A stretch of DNA of 48,282 bases from Bacillota bacterium (GTDB lineage Bacteria > Bacillota > Clostridia > Christensenellales > CAG-138): the NCBI GenBank assembly GCA_023435025.1, contig JAEYSE010000123.1:1-48282 (forward strand), read 5' to 3'. Of this stretch, positions 41,155 to 48,282 are shown in pieces (position 1 is the stretch's first letter; every line of letters begins with the position of its first letter). The notes below the pieces were generated by a model. The model saw only the letters and a program-made list of their open reading frames with translations, was not told the origin of the DNA and searched no databases. The translations under genes and the position numbers were made by a program.

Positions 41155-41349
41155 AAACAAAAAGGAAACGCCGCGCAATTATGCGCGGCGTTCAGCCTGT
41201 CAGGAAGATCTTGTGACTTCGGGGACGCATCCCAGGAGGCTTCCAACGCCACCAGCGATATGTGTGGTGGTTGGCTTCAAGGCGCAGGCTTTCCTTGCAG
41301 GAACAGTCTCTCACGCAGGCACAGCCTGTTTCTGTAAATCTCGAACAAG
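41155..41349 (+). repeat. Structured intergenic repeat, copy B
   Basis: The collinear counterpart of 37634-37838. Shared blocks are AAACAAAAAG, hairpin (41167-41176 with 41183-41192), TTCAGCCTGTCA, GAGGCTTCCAAC (41236-41247), stem CCACCA/TGGTGG (41249-41254 with 41265-41270), TTCCTTGCAGGAACA (41291-41305), AGGCACAG (41317-41324) and TCTCGAA. The GCCGCC stem of copy A has become GCCACC with its partner GGCGGC changed to GGTGGT, a compensatory change that supports a folded RNA. It lies between convergent oadB and the regulator gene, orientation as copy A. Confidence 0.7.
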
Positions 41350-41378
41350 TTTAGGCATATGTTCGACATCAAGCCGCG

Positions 41379-42557
41379 TTACTGTGCCCGGCGCTTTTGT
41401 TTGCGCGGATCCGCCTGCGTTCCCGTCTGAAGCTCCGGGAATTTGAGCATGTACAAAAGAATTTGCAGCGTCACCGCGTCGCGGAAGCGGCGCGGGTCCA
41501 GACCATAAAGATCCCGTGTTTTATTCAGACGGAATATCAGCGTGTTGCGGTGGATGTGCAGCGCCACCGCCGTTTCATTGATGCGTTTGTCCTGTTCAAA
41601 GTAGATTTGCAGCGTGTCGAACAGCACGGCGTCCAGCTCACGTTCGCTTAAAAAGTTGTCCATAAAGGCTTGCTTGGTTGGGTCGGGCACGCCATCGAGC
41701 AAGCGGAAAATATGGTGCTCGTAATAATAGATGATCTTCTTTTCTCCCGCCAGGCGCTCCACAATCCGCACGCTCTGTGCTGCGTCAAAAAAGCTCGTGC
41801 GATATCCCGCCAGTTCCCGGCAGGGTTTGCCCACGCCGATGTAGCAGGTCTGCCCGCAGGCGTTTAGCCGGGCGATCACATTCTCGCACATGGGCTCTAT
41901 GGCGGCGACGTCCTCCTTGCTTTTTGCGCGGACAGCAAACACATACTGCCCTTGTCCCACGTAGGCATAAAAATGAATTTTCAGATGGGCGTAGATAATG
42001 GAGTGGATGAACTGTTCGTTCATGGAAAACTCGTTGTAAATGACGGGGGAAGTTCTGATAACCACGATGCTGCACGTTTTTCCGGTATCGATGTTCAAAA
42101 ATCGCGCCTGGTCCCGGAGGTTTTCGTAATCTTCCACCTTTTCGGCGATGAGGTTGCTCACCCAGTTGTCAAGCAGCTTGCGCTTATAATTGCTCTGCTG
42201 TGCAAGCTGCGCCTGTTCCATCAGGGAAATGACGGCCACCTTGATGACGGAGGCAATGGGCAAAAGCGCATCCGGCTCCCCAGTGAGCCCAATCGCACCT
42301 ACAATTTTGCCGTGAAGCTCCAGTGGCACTGTGATGCCTTCCCGGGTGCCTGCCAACCTTGGCGCTTGCTGCGGGTATACCAGCAGGTTTTTGCGCACCG
42401 ACATGGCCTCGATTGCACCCTGGTGGAACGTGCCGATGCGCGCGGCATCGGAACTCGCCACGATAATTCCTTCCTGGTTGATGACGTTTACAGGCGTGTC
42501 CATCACCTGCTCCAGCTTATCCACAATGGGCTGCGCCAATTCCTTGGTAATGACCAT
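41379..42557 (-). CDS. CdaR/PucR-type transcriptional regulator
   Basis: The 392-residue protein has an N-terminal sugar-diacid-recognition domain (about 1-135, VITKELAQPIVDKLEQVMDTPV and GITVPLELHGKIVGAIGLTG) and a C-terminal PucR helix-turn-helix (about 325-385, INETAVALHIHRNTLIFRLNK). Members sense sugar diacids or purine-breakdown intermediates such as allantoin and usually activate divergent catabolic genes. The start at 42557 is chosen because AGAGGTG lies 6 bases ahead; ATG 42566 overlaps it. It is divergent from the thiolase-like/FdrA operon and is its likely regulator (inference). Confidence 0.85.
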   Translation of the reverse strand: MVITKELAQPIVDKLEQVMDTPVNVINQEGIIVASSDAARIGTFHQGAIEAMSVRKNLLVYPQQAPRLAGTREGITVPLELHGKIVGAIGLTGEPDALLPIASVIKVAVISLMEQAQLAQQSNYKRKLLDNWVSNLIAEKVEDYENLRDQARFLNIDTGKTCSIVVIRTSPVIYNEFSMNEQFIHSIIYAHLKIHFYAYVGQGQYVFAVRAKSKEDVAAIEPMCENVIARLNACGQTCYIGVGKPCRELAGYRTSFFDAAQSVRIVERLAGEKKIIYYYEHHIFRLLDGVPDPTKQAFMDNFLSERELDAVLFDTLQIYFEQDKRINETAVALHIHRNTLIFRLNKTRDLYGLDPRRFRDAVTLQILLYMLKFPELQTGTQADPRKQKRRAQ

Positions 42558-42871
42558 AGCATTCACCTCTTACATCAATATAAATAGTAAACGAGGTTAA
42601 GTAAGATCACATGGAACAGACTTAATTAATGTGTATTCGAATGATATGGAAGCATCATACAAATATGGGGATATGGATCAAAGCGTGGCTTGTTCTTTGT
42701 TGTGTTGAAGATTTTCCGAAAAATGTATTTCCATTATATTGTGCATTTCTACAAAAATCAATCCTTATGTGACCCAATTATTGTACGGAGTGACATTGTT
42801 TGAAAACAAAACAGTTCTATATAATGAACATATCGGAACCATAAAAGTAACAGAGAGGATGTTTGTATTGT
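42558..42871. promoter_or_regulatory. AT-rich divergent intergenic region with promoter and palindrome
   Basis: About 300 AT-rich bases separate the CdaR-like gene and the rightward operon. TTGTTT at 42796-42801, an 18-base spacer and TATAAT at 42820-42825 form the rightward promoter. TTGTTT-GA-AAACAA at 42796-42809 is a perfect inverted repeat over the -35, a plausible regulator site. No frame with coding character is present. Confidence 0.55.
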
Positions 42872-43552
42872 ATGGCACTCATTGATAAGCAGGAGCAGCA
42901 GCTTCGTCCCGCAGAAACGGCCATGGTTCCTTATCCCGCAAAGTATATCACGCTGGCCAGCGGTGAAAAAATGGTGGTTCGTCAGCTCACGAGGGAGGAA
43001 TGCCCCATCGTACTGGAGACCGTCAAACCTTTGATGAGCGTGGAGCGCGACTTTTACGACATCGTTGCCTCCCGCATTTATTCAGAAGTCTTGGGGTACA
43101 TGCGTTACCGTGTGAAGGATGAATACGTGTTCCTGGGCACAATCAATGGCGAAATCGCAGGCGTTGTAAATGGACGCATGCTCGATGAAAAAGTGGGCAT
43201 GAGTTATCACACCATCACCATCCGGCAGGGGCTTCGCATTGGCGCACAGCTCTTCGCGGCCAAGATGGAATATCACTTTGACTACCTCAATCAGGATGAG
43301 GTCTGGATTGTGGCCGAGTCCCCCAACGGCTTCAAGCGTTGGATGATTGAATACGAGTTGGTTTCCCGCCCCGAAACGTGGCATGAGCTGGGTGGCGTAC
43401 CCACCTATGTCCTCACCCGGGAGCTGTGGGAAAAGCATAAGGCGGCAAAGTGCACTGGCCGCCGTCCTGTGCCGGAAGAGATGCTGCAGACGGCAAAGAA
43501 TCCCATTCTGCCAAAAGCATATCCGCAGATCCCCGGCTTCAAAAGGGGGTAG
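42872..43552 (+). CDS. GNAT-fold-like protein, first gene of the thiolase-like/FdrA operon
   Basis: The 226-residue protein has a probable N-acetyltransferase-like core (about residues 35-160, EYVFLGTINGEIAGVVNGRML followed by GLRIGAQLFAAKMEYHFDY, resembling the acetyl-CoA pyrophosphate loop region) and a C-terminal Pro-rich tail. I do not recognise a closer family and no acceptor can be named. The start is uncertain: GAGAGG lies 13 bases before ATG 42872 and 4 before TTG 42863. It is the first of at least six genes with very short gaps. Confidence 0.55.
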   Translation: MALIDKQEQQLRPAETAMVPYPAKYITLASGEKMVVRQLTREECPIVLETVKPLMSVERDFYDIVASRIYSEVLGYMRYRVKDEYVFLGTINGEIAGVVNGRMLDEKVGMSYHTITIRQGLRIGAQLFAAKMEYHFDYLNQDEVWIVAESPNGFKRWMIEYELVSRPETWHELGGVPTYVLTRELWEKHKAAKCTGRRPVPEEMLQTAKNPILPKAYPQIPGFKRG

Positions 43553-43555
43553 CCT

Positions 43556-44752
43556 ATGAGACCGGTTGGCATTGTAGGTGTGGGGCACACCAAGTTTGGA
43601 AAGCATAACGGCTCCTTTTTGGATCTAGCCGCTATGGCGGGCAAGCAAGCACTTGACGATGCAGGCGTAAAGCCGGTGGAAGGCCACGGGATTGATCAGC
43701 TGTTCCTGGCTTCAATGGGCTCGGGTACGCTCAATCACATCAGCGGCGCGGCCTCCGCGCTTGTGGATACCTTGAACCTGCGCCCCGCAATGGCGGAAAC
43801 CATAGAAAACGGTCCTGCATCCGGCGCCTCCGCCATCAAGCTAGCGTACATGGCGATTGCGAGCGGCATGTGTGATACCGCCCTTGTTATCGGCGCAGAA
43901 CAGATGCGCGTGGTGAGCGGCTGGGAAGGAACGGATTTTGTGGCCACTATGAGCCATCCGGAAGCGGAATATCCTTATGGCCTTACGCTTCCGTCGTTCG
44001 CGGGCATGTTTACAAGGCTGTACATGGACAAATATGGCGTTACGGAAAAGGATCTTTCCATTGTCGGCGTCAAAAACCATGAAAACGCCATGCACAACCC
44101 CGTAGCCCATATCCGTTTGGTGCCAGATCTCTACGCCATCACGGAGGATGAGGACGCCCACGTCATTAACCCCTATGTGGCGGAACCGCTCCGGGTCTAT
44201 CACACCTGCCCGGTGTCGGACGGCGCGGCTGCTGTGCTGCTTACCGCCATGGATACCGGACGTACGTTCGCAAAACCGCCTGTGCGTATTGCGGGGATCG
44301 GCCAGGCCACGGATACTCATGTGGTAGCCGAGCGTACAGTGCCTACTGATTTGTTCGCCGTACGCGAAGCCGCAAGGCGTGCATATGAGATGGCAGGAAT
44401 GGGGCCAAAGGATATCGATGTCGCGGAACTGCATGATGCGTTCCAGATACTCGAAATTGCGGAAAGCGAGGAAGTTGGCTTCTTTGAAAAAGGAACAGGC
44501 CACCTGGCTGCCCGCGAAGGGAAAACAAGGATCGGCGGAGAGATCCCCATCAATACGTCGGGCGGCTTAAAGGCGAAAGGCCATCCGTTGGGAGCAACAG
44601 GCGTCTCCCAGGTGGTGGAAATCATGCGCCAGCTCCGGGGGGAAGCAGAAGGGCGTCAGGTAGAAGGCGCAAAAACCGGCCTGACCGTAAACTTCGGCGG
44701 CTTTGGGAACAACGTAGTCGCTGTCATCCTCACGACTGAGGAGGTGTCATAA
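43556..44752 (+). CDS. Thiolase-fold protein lacking the nucleophilic cysteine
   Basis: The 398-residue protein has the full thiolase layout of the SCP-x/archaeal type: VGIVGVGHTKFG at the start, AGKQALDDAGV, SDGAAAVLL, VAELHDAFQILE (H293), NTSGGLKAKGHPLGATG (H343) and VNFGGFGNN near the end. At the nucleophile position where thiolases have Cys-Ala/Ser-Ser-Gly it has P87 (ENGPASG), and the second cysteine is replaced by Asn-Phe-Gly-Gly. Without a cysteine it cannot act as a classical thiolase. It starts 3 bases after the GNAT-like gene and its stop overlaps the DUF35 gene. DUF35-linked, cysteine-less thiolases such as Ltp2 act as CoA-ester aldolases. Confidence 0.8.
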   Translation: MRPVGIVGVGHTKFGKHNGSFLDLAAMAGKQALDDAGVKPVEGHGIDQLFLASMGSGTLNHISGAASALVDTLNLRPAMAETIENGPASGASAIKLAYMAIASGMCDTALVIGAEQMRVVSGWEGTDFVATMSHPEAEYPYGLTLPSFAGMFTRLYMDKYGVTEKDLSIVGVKNHENAMHNPVAHIRLVPDLYAITEDEDAHVINPYVAEPLRVYHTCPVSDGAAAVLLTAMDTGRTFAKPPVRIAGIGQATDTHVVAERTVPTDLFAVREAARRAYEMAGMGPKDIDVAELHDAFQILEIAESEEVGFFEKGTGHLAAREGKTRIGGEIPINTSGGLKAKGHPLGATGVSQVVEIMRQLRGEAEGRQVEGAKTGLTVNFGGFGNNVVAVILTTEEVS

Positions 44753-45084
44753 TGGAACTTTATAGTTATGAGTGCGCCCAGTGTGGCGAACTGCACCACC
44801 CCAAGCACTTTGTGTGCCGCAAGTGTGGTGCCACGGAATGGATTGAGCATCCGTTAAACGGGGAGGCAACCGTGCTGACCTGGACCAAGGTCTATAACCT
44901 TCCCGAAGGATATATGAAACCGTATCTGTGTTTCTGCATAGCGCAGTTTGACAATGGGCTTGCGGTCAGCGGCCAGATCAATTCCGATCATCCCGAGACC
45001 GGAATGCGCGTGCGCGCGAGGGTGGACGTGGTGAAGGAAGGTGTGGGCAAGGACCACTATGGGTTCATATTCGAGCCGGTATAA
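44752..45084 (+). CDS. DUF35 zinc-ribbon/OB-fold protein
   Basis: The 110-residue protein begins with a rubredoxin-like zinc ribbon (C8-X2-C11 and C22-X2-C25) and continues with an OB fold (about 35-110, ATVLTWTKVYNLPEGYMKPYLCFCIAQF). DUF35 proteins bind CoA esters and form complexes with thiolase-fold partners, for example ChsH2 with the aldolase Ltp2 and the archaeal thiolase/HMG-CoA synthase complex. ATG 44752 overlaps the thiolase-like stop by one base, a strong sign of complex formation. Confidence 0.88.
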   Translation: MELYSYECAQCGELHHPKHFVCRKCGATEWIEHPLNGEATVLTWTKVYNLPEGYMKPYLCFCIAQFDNGLAVSGQINSDHPETGMRVRARVDVVKEGVGKDHYGFIFEPV

Positions 45085-45102
45085 ACCATATCGGAGGTGT
45101 TT

Positions 45103-45915
45103 GTGGCATATTGCCGGGCCACACAGGTAGGAGAAGGCTTTCTGACGTACTGCGCCGGGAATTCTGCCGGCGCAGTACACAGTGTGTTCCGGCGCGCCGT
45201 TAATATCAAATTGGAAAGTGCGCTGATATGTATCGCAACTGCAGAGGTTGGCGGCGCGCATCATTGCCTCAATGTAGCGGAAAAGGATCTTTCGTTTTTT
45301 GTGCCGGGCCAGCCGGTGCACCTTTCTTTGGATGCTGTGGTAGCTGGCGACATATCCATTTCTCTAAAAGACATTCCCTTATACCGTTCCCCGCTGCAGC
45401 ATTCTCTGCAAGGTACGGTAAGCGAACCGGTAACGGTACGGTTTAAGCAAATCATGGACCGCAAAGCGCCCGGGGCGGGCGTACACACCGGCAGGGAGCC
45501 GGGGATTCTTACTTTGCTTCATACAAAAGAACACGCCGCCGATGCGGTAAAGCGCCTTGTTGGACTCGGACCCGGACTTACCCCTGCGGGAGACGACGCC
45601 CTGCTGGGGTATTTGGCGATTTATGCGCACATGGGCGGCGATAGCAAACAGCTTTCGGTGCTCCGCGCCGCAGTCGTGCAGAACCTTCCCCGCACGGGAG
45701 AAATCAGCGCGCAGATGCTGCGAGACGCCGTAAGTGGACATTACCCCGAGCGGCTTGCCATAGTCACAGCGGCATTGTGCAGGGAAGAGATTGAAAGCCT
45801 TACCGTTCTTCTGCCACGACTGATGGAAACCGGGGCAAGTAGTGGCACTGATATGGCGGCAGGCATGTATTTGGCATTGTGCGCATGTGCAATGGAAAGG
45901 GCAGCCGCCGTTTGA
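45103..45915 (+). CDS. allH: DUF2877 protein (AllH/YlbF-like)
   Basis: The 270-residue protein belongs to DUF2877, recognised by LVGLGPGLTPAGDDALLGYLAIYAHM at about residue 160. GTG 45103 is chosen because GGAGG is 5 bases ahead; GTG 45097 lies inside that site. In E. coli the DUF2877, FdrA and DUF1116 proteins (AllH, AllF, AllG) were reported to form oxamate carbamoyltransferase, which splits oxalurate-type intermediates of allantoin breakdown. Same gene trio and order differ slightly here: DUF2877, FdrA, DUF1116. The gene symbol follows that assignment and is tentative. Confidence 0.8.
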   Translation: MAYCRATQVGEGFLTYCAGNSAGAVHSVFRRAVNIKLESALICIATAEVGGAHHCLNVAEKDLSFFVPGQPVHLSLDAVVAGDISISLKDIPLYRSPLQHSLQGTVSEPVTVRFKQIMDRKAPGAGVHTGREPGILTLLHTKEHAADAVKRLVGLGPGLTPAGDDALLGYLAIYAHMGGDSKQLSVLRAAVVQNLPRTGEISAQMLRDAVSGHYPERLAIVTAALCREEIESLTVLLPRLMETGASSGTDMAAGMYLALCACAMERAAAV

Positions 45916-45940
45916 ACAATTGAACAGGAGGGAAAGGAAG

Positions 45941-47488
45941 TTGCTTCATACTACGCTTATCAGGCACAACCTATACTCCGATTCCGTGAGCCTTATGCGC
46001 ATGGGCAACCAGGCAAAAGCGCTTGCCGGTGTGGAGGATGTGCTTATCGGGATGGCTACGGAACTGAACAAGGAATTGCTCGAAGCAATGGGCTGTATGA
46101 CGCCGGATGCAATGAATGCCGGGCCTAACGACCTGCTGATTGGCATTGTAGCGCATACACAGGAGGCGCTGGACGCTTCGCTTACGGAAGTGGATGCGCT
46201 GCTGCAAAACAAAAAGCGTGCCCCCGGAAAAGAGCGGCAGGGCGCTTCGTTTGAAACCATAGGCGATGCCGTGGAACAGGGAGAAGGGTTTAACTTTGCC
46301 GTCATATCCGTACCCGGCGCGTATGCAGCGCGGGAATGCCGCATCGCGCTCCAGCATGGCCTCAATGTATTCTTGTTCAGCGACAATGTCTCCGTAGAAG
46401 ACGAGGTCCGCCTCAAGAAACTTGCGAATGAACGCGGGCTGTTCCTGATGGGACCGGACTGCGGCACCGCCATCATAAACGGCGTCCCGCTGGGCTTTGC
46501 GAACGTGGTGCGGAAGGGGGACATCGGCATCGCCGCCGCTTCCGGTACGGGGCTGCAGCATGTGACGACGTTGCTGCATCACATGGGTGCGGGTATTTCG
46601 CAGGCCATCGGCACCGGCGGGCGCGATCTTTCCACCAAAGTGGCGGGCAGGACGATGCTGTTTGCGCTCGACGCGCTGGCGGAGGATGATGAAACCAAGG
46701 TTGTCATGATACTCTCAAAGCCCCCCGCGCCGGAGGTGGCCGAACTGGTGCTTGAAAAAGCGAAGGCCATGAAAAAGCCGGTGGTGCTCTGCCTGTTTGG
46801 CAGGGAGTTCAAAGGGGACATCGGCAGCATCACGCTTTGCACGGATATGGAGCAGACGGCGGCCACGGCGGCACAGTTGTCGCTTGGGCGTCCCGTGGAA
46901 CTCCAGGATTCTTATTTTGACATTGCGCCGGTTGAGCAGTTCAGGAAGCGGCGGAGTCCGGAGCAGCTTTATGTGCGCGGCATATTCGGCGGCGGTACCG
47001 TCTGCGACGAGGCCATGGTCACATTCCGCTCCTTGGGTATTCCCATTCGCTCCAACATCCCGCTCTCCAAGGAAGAGACGCTTTTCGATATCCACCGAAG
47101 CGAGGGCAACACGTTCCTCGATATGGGGGACGATTATTTCACAAAAGGGAAGCCCCATCCCATGATCGACCCCGCCCTGCGTAATAAACGCGTTGTCACG
47201 GATGCGCTGCTGCCCGATACCGCAGTGATGCTTCTCGATGTGGAGCTCGGCTACGGCTCCCACCCCGACCCGGCAGGCATTGCCGTGGAAGCCATGCAGG
47301 ATGCGAAAAGCAAGCTTCAGGGGCGCGAATTGCTGTGGATCGCTTCGGTCATCGGCACGCCGGACGATCCGCAAGGGTATGAACAACAGATGAAAAAGCT
47401 TACGGACGCAGGGTTCGTGGTGACGCTGAGCAATGTCCGCGCAGCCAGCTTGGCCGCGTCCGTCGTGCGGGAAGGAGGCGTGCTGTGA
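45941..47488 (+). CDS. fdrA: FdrA-family acyl-CoA synthetase-like protein (AllF-like)
   Basis: The 515-residue protein resembles the succinyl-CoA ligase alpha/beta fold. HNLYSDSVSLMRMGNQAKALAGVEDVLIGMAT starts the FdrA N-terminal domain; a CoA-binding-like domain (about 110-230) and a ligase domain (about 235-350) with AAASGTGLQHVTTLLHHMGAG follow. TTG 45941 is chosen, 8 bases after GGAGGG; a longer frame would overlap the DUF2877 gene and is not family-like. FdrA is one subunit of the reported E. coli oxamate carbamoyltransferase. Its stop overlaps the DUF1116 start (GTGA). Confidence 0.86.
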   Translation: MLHTTLIRHNLYSDSVSLMRMGNQAKALAGVEDVLIGMATELNKELLEAMGCMTPDAMNAGPNDLLIGIVAHTQEALDASLTEVDALLQNKKRAPGKERQGASFETIGDAVEQGEGFNFAVISVPGAYAARECRIALQHGLNVFLFSDNVSVEDEVRLKKLANERGLFLMGPDCGTAIINGVPLGFANVVRKGDIGIAAASGTGLQHVTTLLHHMGAGISQAIGTGGRDLSTKVAGRTMLFALDALAEDDETKVVMILSKPPAPEVAELVLEKAKAMKKPVVLCLFGREFKGDIGSITLCTDMEQTAATAAQLSLGRPVELQDSYFDIAPVEQFRKRRSPEQLYVRGIFGGGTVCDEAMVTFRSLGIPIRSNIPLSKEETLFDIHRSEGNTFLDMGDDYFTKGKPHPMIDPALRNKRVVTDALLPDTAVMLLDVELGYGSHPDPAGIAVEAMQDAKSKLQGRELLWIASVIGTPDDPQGYEQQMKKLTDAGFVVTLSNVRAASLAASVVREGGVL

Positions 47489-48282
47489 GCAAGCTGTTTC
47501 ATGAGCCTGTCAAGGTTGTCAACCTGGGCAGCCGTGATTTTTATGAGGACCTCGTCAAGCAGGGGGTAGAAGCCGTCCACCTGAATTGGAAGCCAGCGGC
47601 GAAGGGTGACCAAGCGCTTCTTGCGGCGCTCGAGCGGCTGGAAAACGACCCTGCGATCGAGGCCGCAAACATGGAGGCCGTCAACCGCATCAACCAGGCG
47701 CATCCGTACCTAGTGGATGTAGGCGTTGCACGGGATGTGATTCCCGGCATGACAGAGGATACCCTGTTGCACGCGGGGCCGCCTATTACGTGGGCGCGCA
47801 TGAGCGGGCCTCTGCGCGGGGCGGTGATCGGCGCGCTGTTGTTTGAACGGCGGGCAAACACCCCGGAGGAAGCGGAGGCGCTGGCGGCTTCCGGAACCAT
47901 ACAATTCTCTCCTTGCCATGAGCATTGCGCGGTCGGCCCCATGGCGGGGGTGGTATCGCCCTCCATGCCGGTTTTCGTAGTGGAAAACAAAAACGGCGGC
48001 AACCGGACGTACGCCACCATGAACGAAGGCCTGGGCAAGGTGCTGCGTTTTGGCGCATTTAGCGAAGAGGTGATCGCCCGCCTAAATTGGATGCGGGACG
48101 TGCTGGCCCCGGGCGTCAGGGAGGCGGTACGCATTTCCGGCGGGATCGATCTCAAATCAATCATCGCGCAGGCGCTGCACATGGGGGATGAGGTGCACAA
48201 CCGCAACAAGGCTGCGACTTCCCTCCTGATCCGCACGCTGTTGCCTTTCCTGCTTCAGGCAAGTATTAAAGACGATGAGCGC
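47485..48282 (+). CDS. allG: DUF1116 protein (AllG/YlbE-like), 3' end outside the window
   Basis: The frame is open from GTG 47485 to the end of the window; 266 residues are visible of a family that is usually over 400. The GGAAGGAGG site lies 7 bases ahead and the GTG overlaps the FdrA stop. FSPCHEHCAVGPMAGVVSPSMPVFV and the following KNGGNRTYATMNEGLGKVLRFGA are DUF1116 signatures. In E. coli it is the third subunit with FdrA and DUF2877 in the oxamate carbamoyltransferase assignment. A carbamate kinase gene often follows; this cannot be seen here. Confidence 0.85.
   Translation, partial: MSKLFHEPVKVVNLGSRDFYEDLVKQGVEAVHLNWKPAAKGDQALLAALERLENDPAIEAANMEAVNRINQAHPYLVDVGVARDVIPGMTEDTLLHAGPPITWARMSGPLRGAVIGALLFERRANTPEEAEALAASGTIQFSPCHEHCAVGPMAGVVSPSMPVFVVENKNGGNRTYATMNEGLGKVLRFGAFSEEVIARLNWMRDVLAPGVREAVRISGGIDLKSIIAQALHMGDEVHNRNKAATSLLIRTLLPFLLQASIKDDER

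Noticed and set aside
1..48282. Long frames on the opposite strand of the dehydrogenase, importer and kinase genes
   Set aside because: They lie wholly inside well-supported genes, lack ribosome binding sites and have the composition of shadow frames.
1..48282. CRISPR array, prophage or insertion sequence
   Set aside because: No regularly spaced repeats, transposase, integrase or phage structural gene was recognised on either strand.

Overview
The window looks like a chromosomal segment of a strictly anaerobic, moderately GC-rich Firmicute (Clostridia type). The reasons are strong AGGAGG-type ribosome binding sites, frequent GTG/TTG starts, sigma-A promoters, a four-subunit ferredoxin-dependent 2-oxoacid oxidoreductase, a Na+-pumping decarboxylase beta subunit, a DUF3842 protein and many compact hairpin terminators. 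No rRNA, tRNA, CRISPR array, phage gene or insertion sequence was seen. Gene content is dominated by uptake and catabolism of small organic compounds.

Region 1 (1-8200): the end of a class II aldolase gene, then an acetoin/2-oxoacid dehydrogenase operon (E1 alpha, E1 beta, E2, E3) behind a near-consensus sigma-A promoter flanked by two matching inverted repeats, closed by a SorC-family regulator. A second SorC regulator follows, with its own promoter and operator-like repeats. Region 2 (8339-21471): a complete branched-chain-amino-acid-type ABC importer (binding protein, two permeases, two ATPases) runs into a tightly packed catabolic operon: FGGY kinase, two zinc alcohol dehydrogenases (the second resembles (R,R)-2,3-butanediol dehydrogenase), a C_GCAxxG_C_C redox protein, a CoA-disulfide-reductase/rhodanese fusion, a TIM-barrel sugar isomerase/epimerase and a methionine gamma-lyase-like enzyme. 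Butanediol dehydrogenase plus acetoin dehydrogenase would take 2,3-butanediol through acetoin to acetyl-CoA and acetaldehyde.

Region 3 (21555-26911): a gamma-delta-alpha-beta pyruvate/2-oxoacid:ferredoxin oxidoreductase and acetolactate synthase large and small subunits. With the gamma-lyase these can handle pyruvate and 2-oxobutyrate. Region 4 (27555-32366): a BMP-type (nucleoside-like) ABC importer behind an unusually long gene-free leader. Region 5 (32655-39526): a membrane-anchored PstS-like protein, a C39-like cysteine peptidase, a ferritin-like/VIT1 iron exporter, a lipoprotein of unknown function, a frameshifted alpha/beta hydrolase, a CbiM-PDGLE metal transporter component and a DUF3842 protein.

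Region 6 (39803-48282): a 47-residue OadG-like protein with a Na+-pump beta subunit but no carboxyltransferase, a CdaR/PucR-type regulator, and a divergent operon of a GNAT-like protein, a thiolase-fold protein lacking its nucleophilic cysteine, a DUF35 zinc-ribbon/OB partner, DUF2877, FdrA and DUF1116. The last three match the subunits reported as oxamate carbamoyltransferase in E. coli. The most unusual items are this thiolase-like/DUF35/FdrA operon and two collinear copies of a structured, roughly 200-base repeat (37634-37838 and 41155-41349), each in a convergent intergenic gap and carrying a compensatory base change in one stem.
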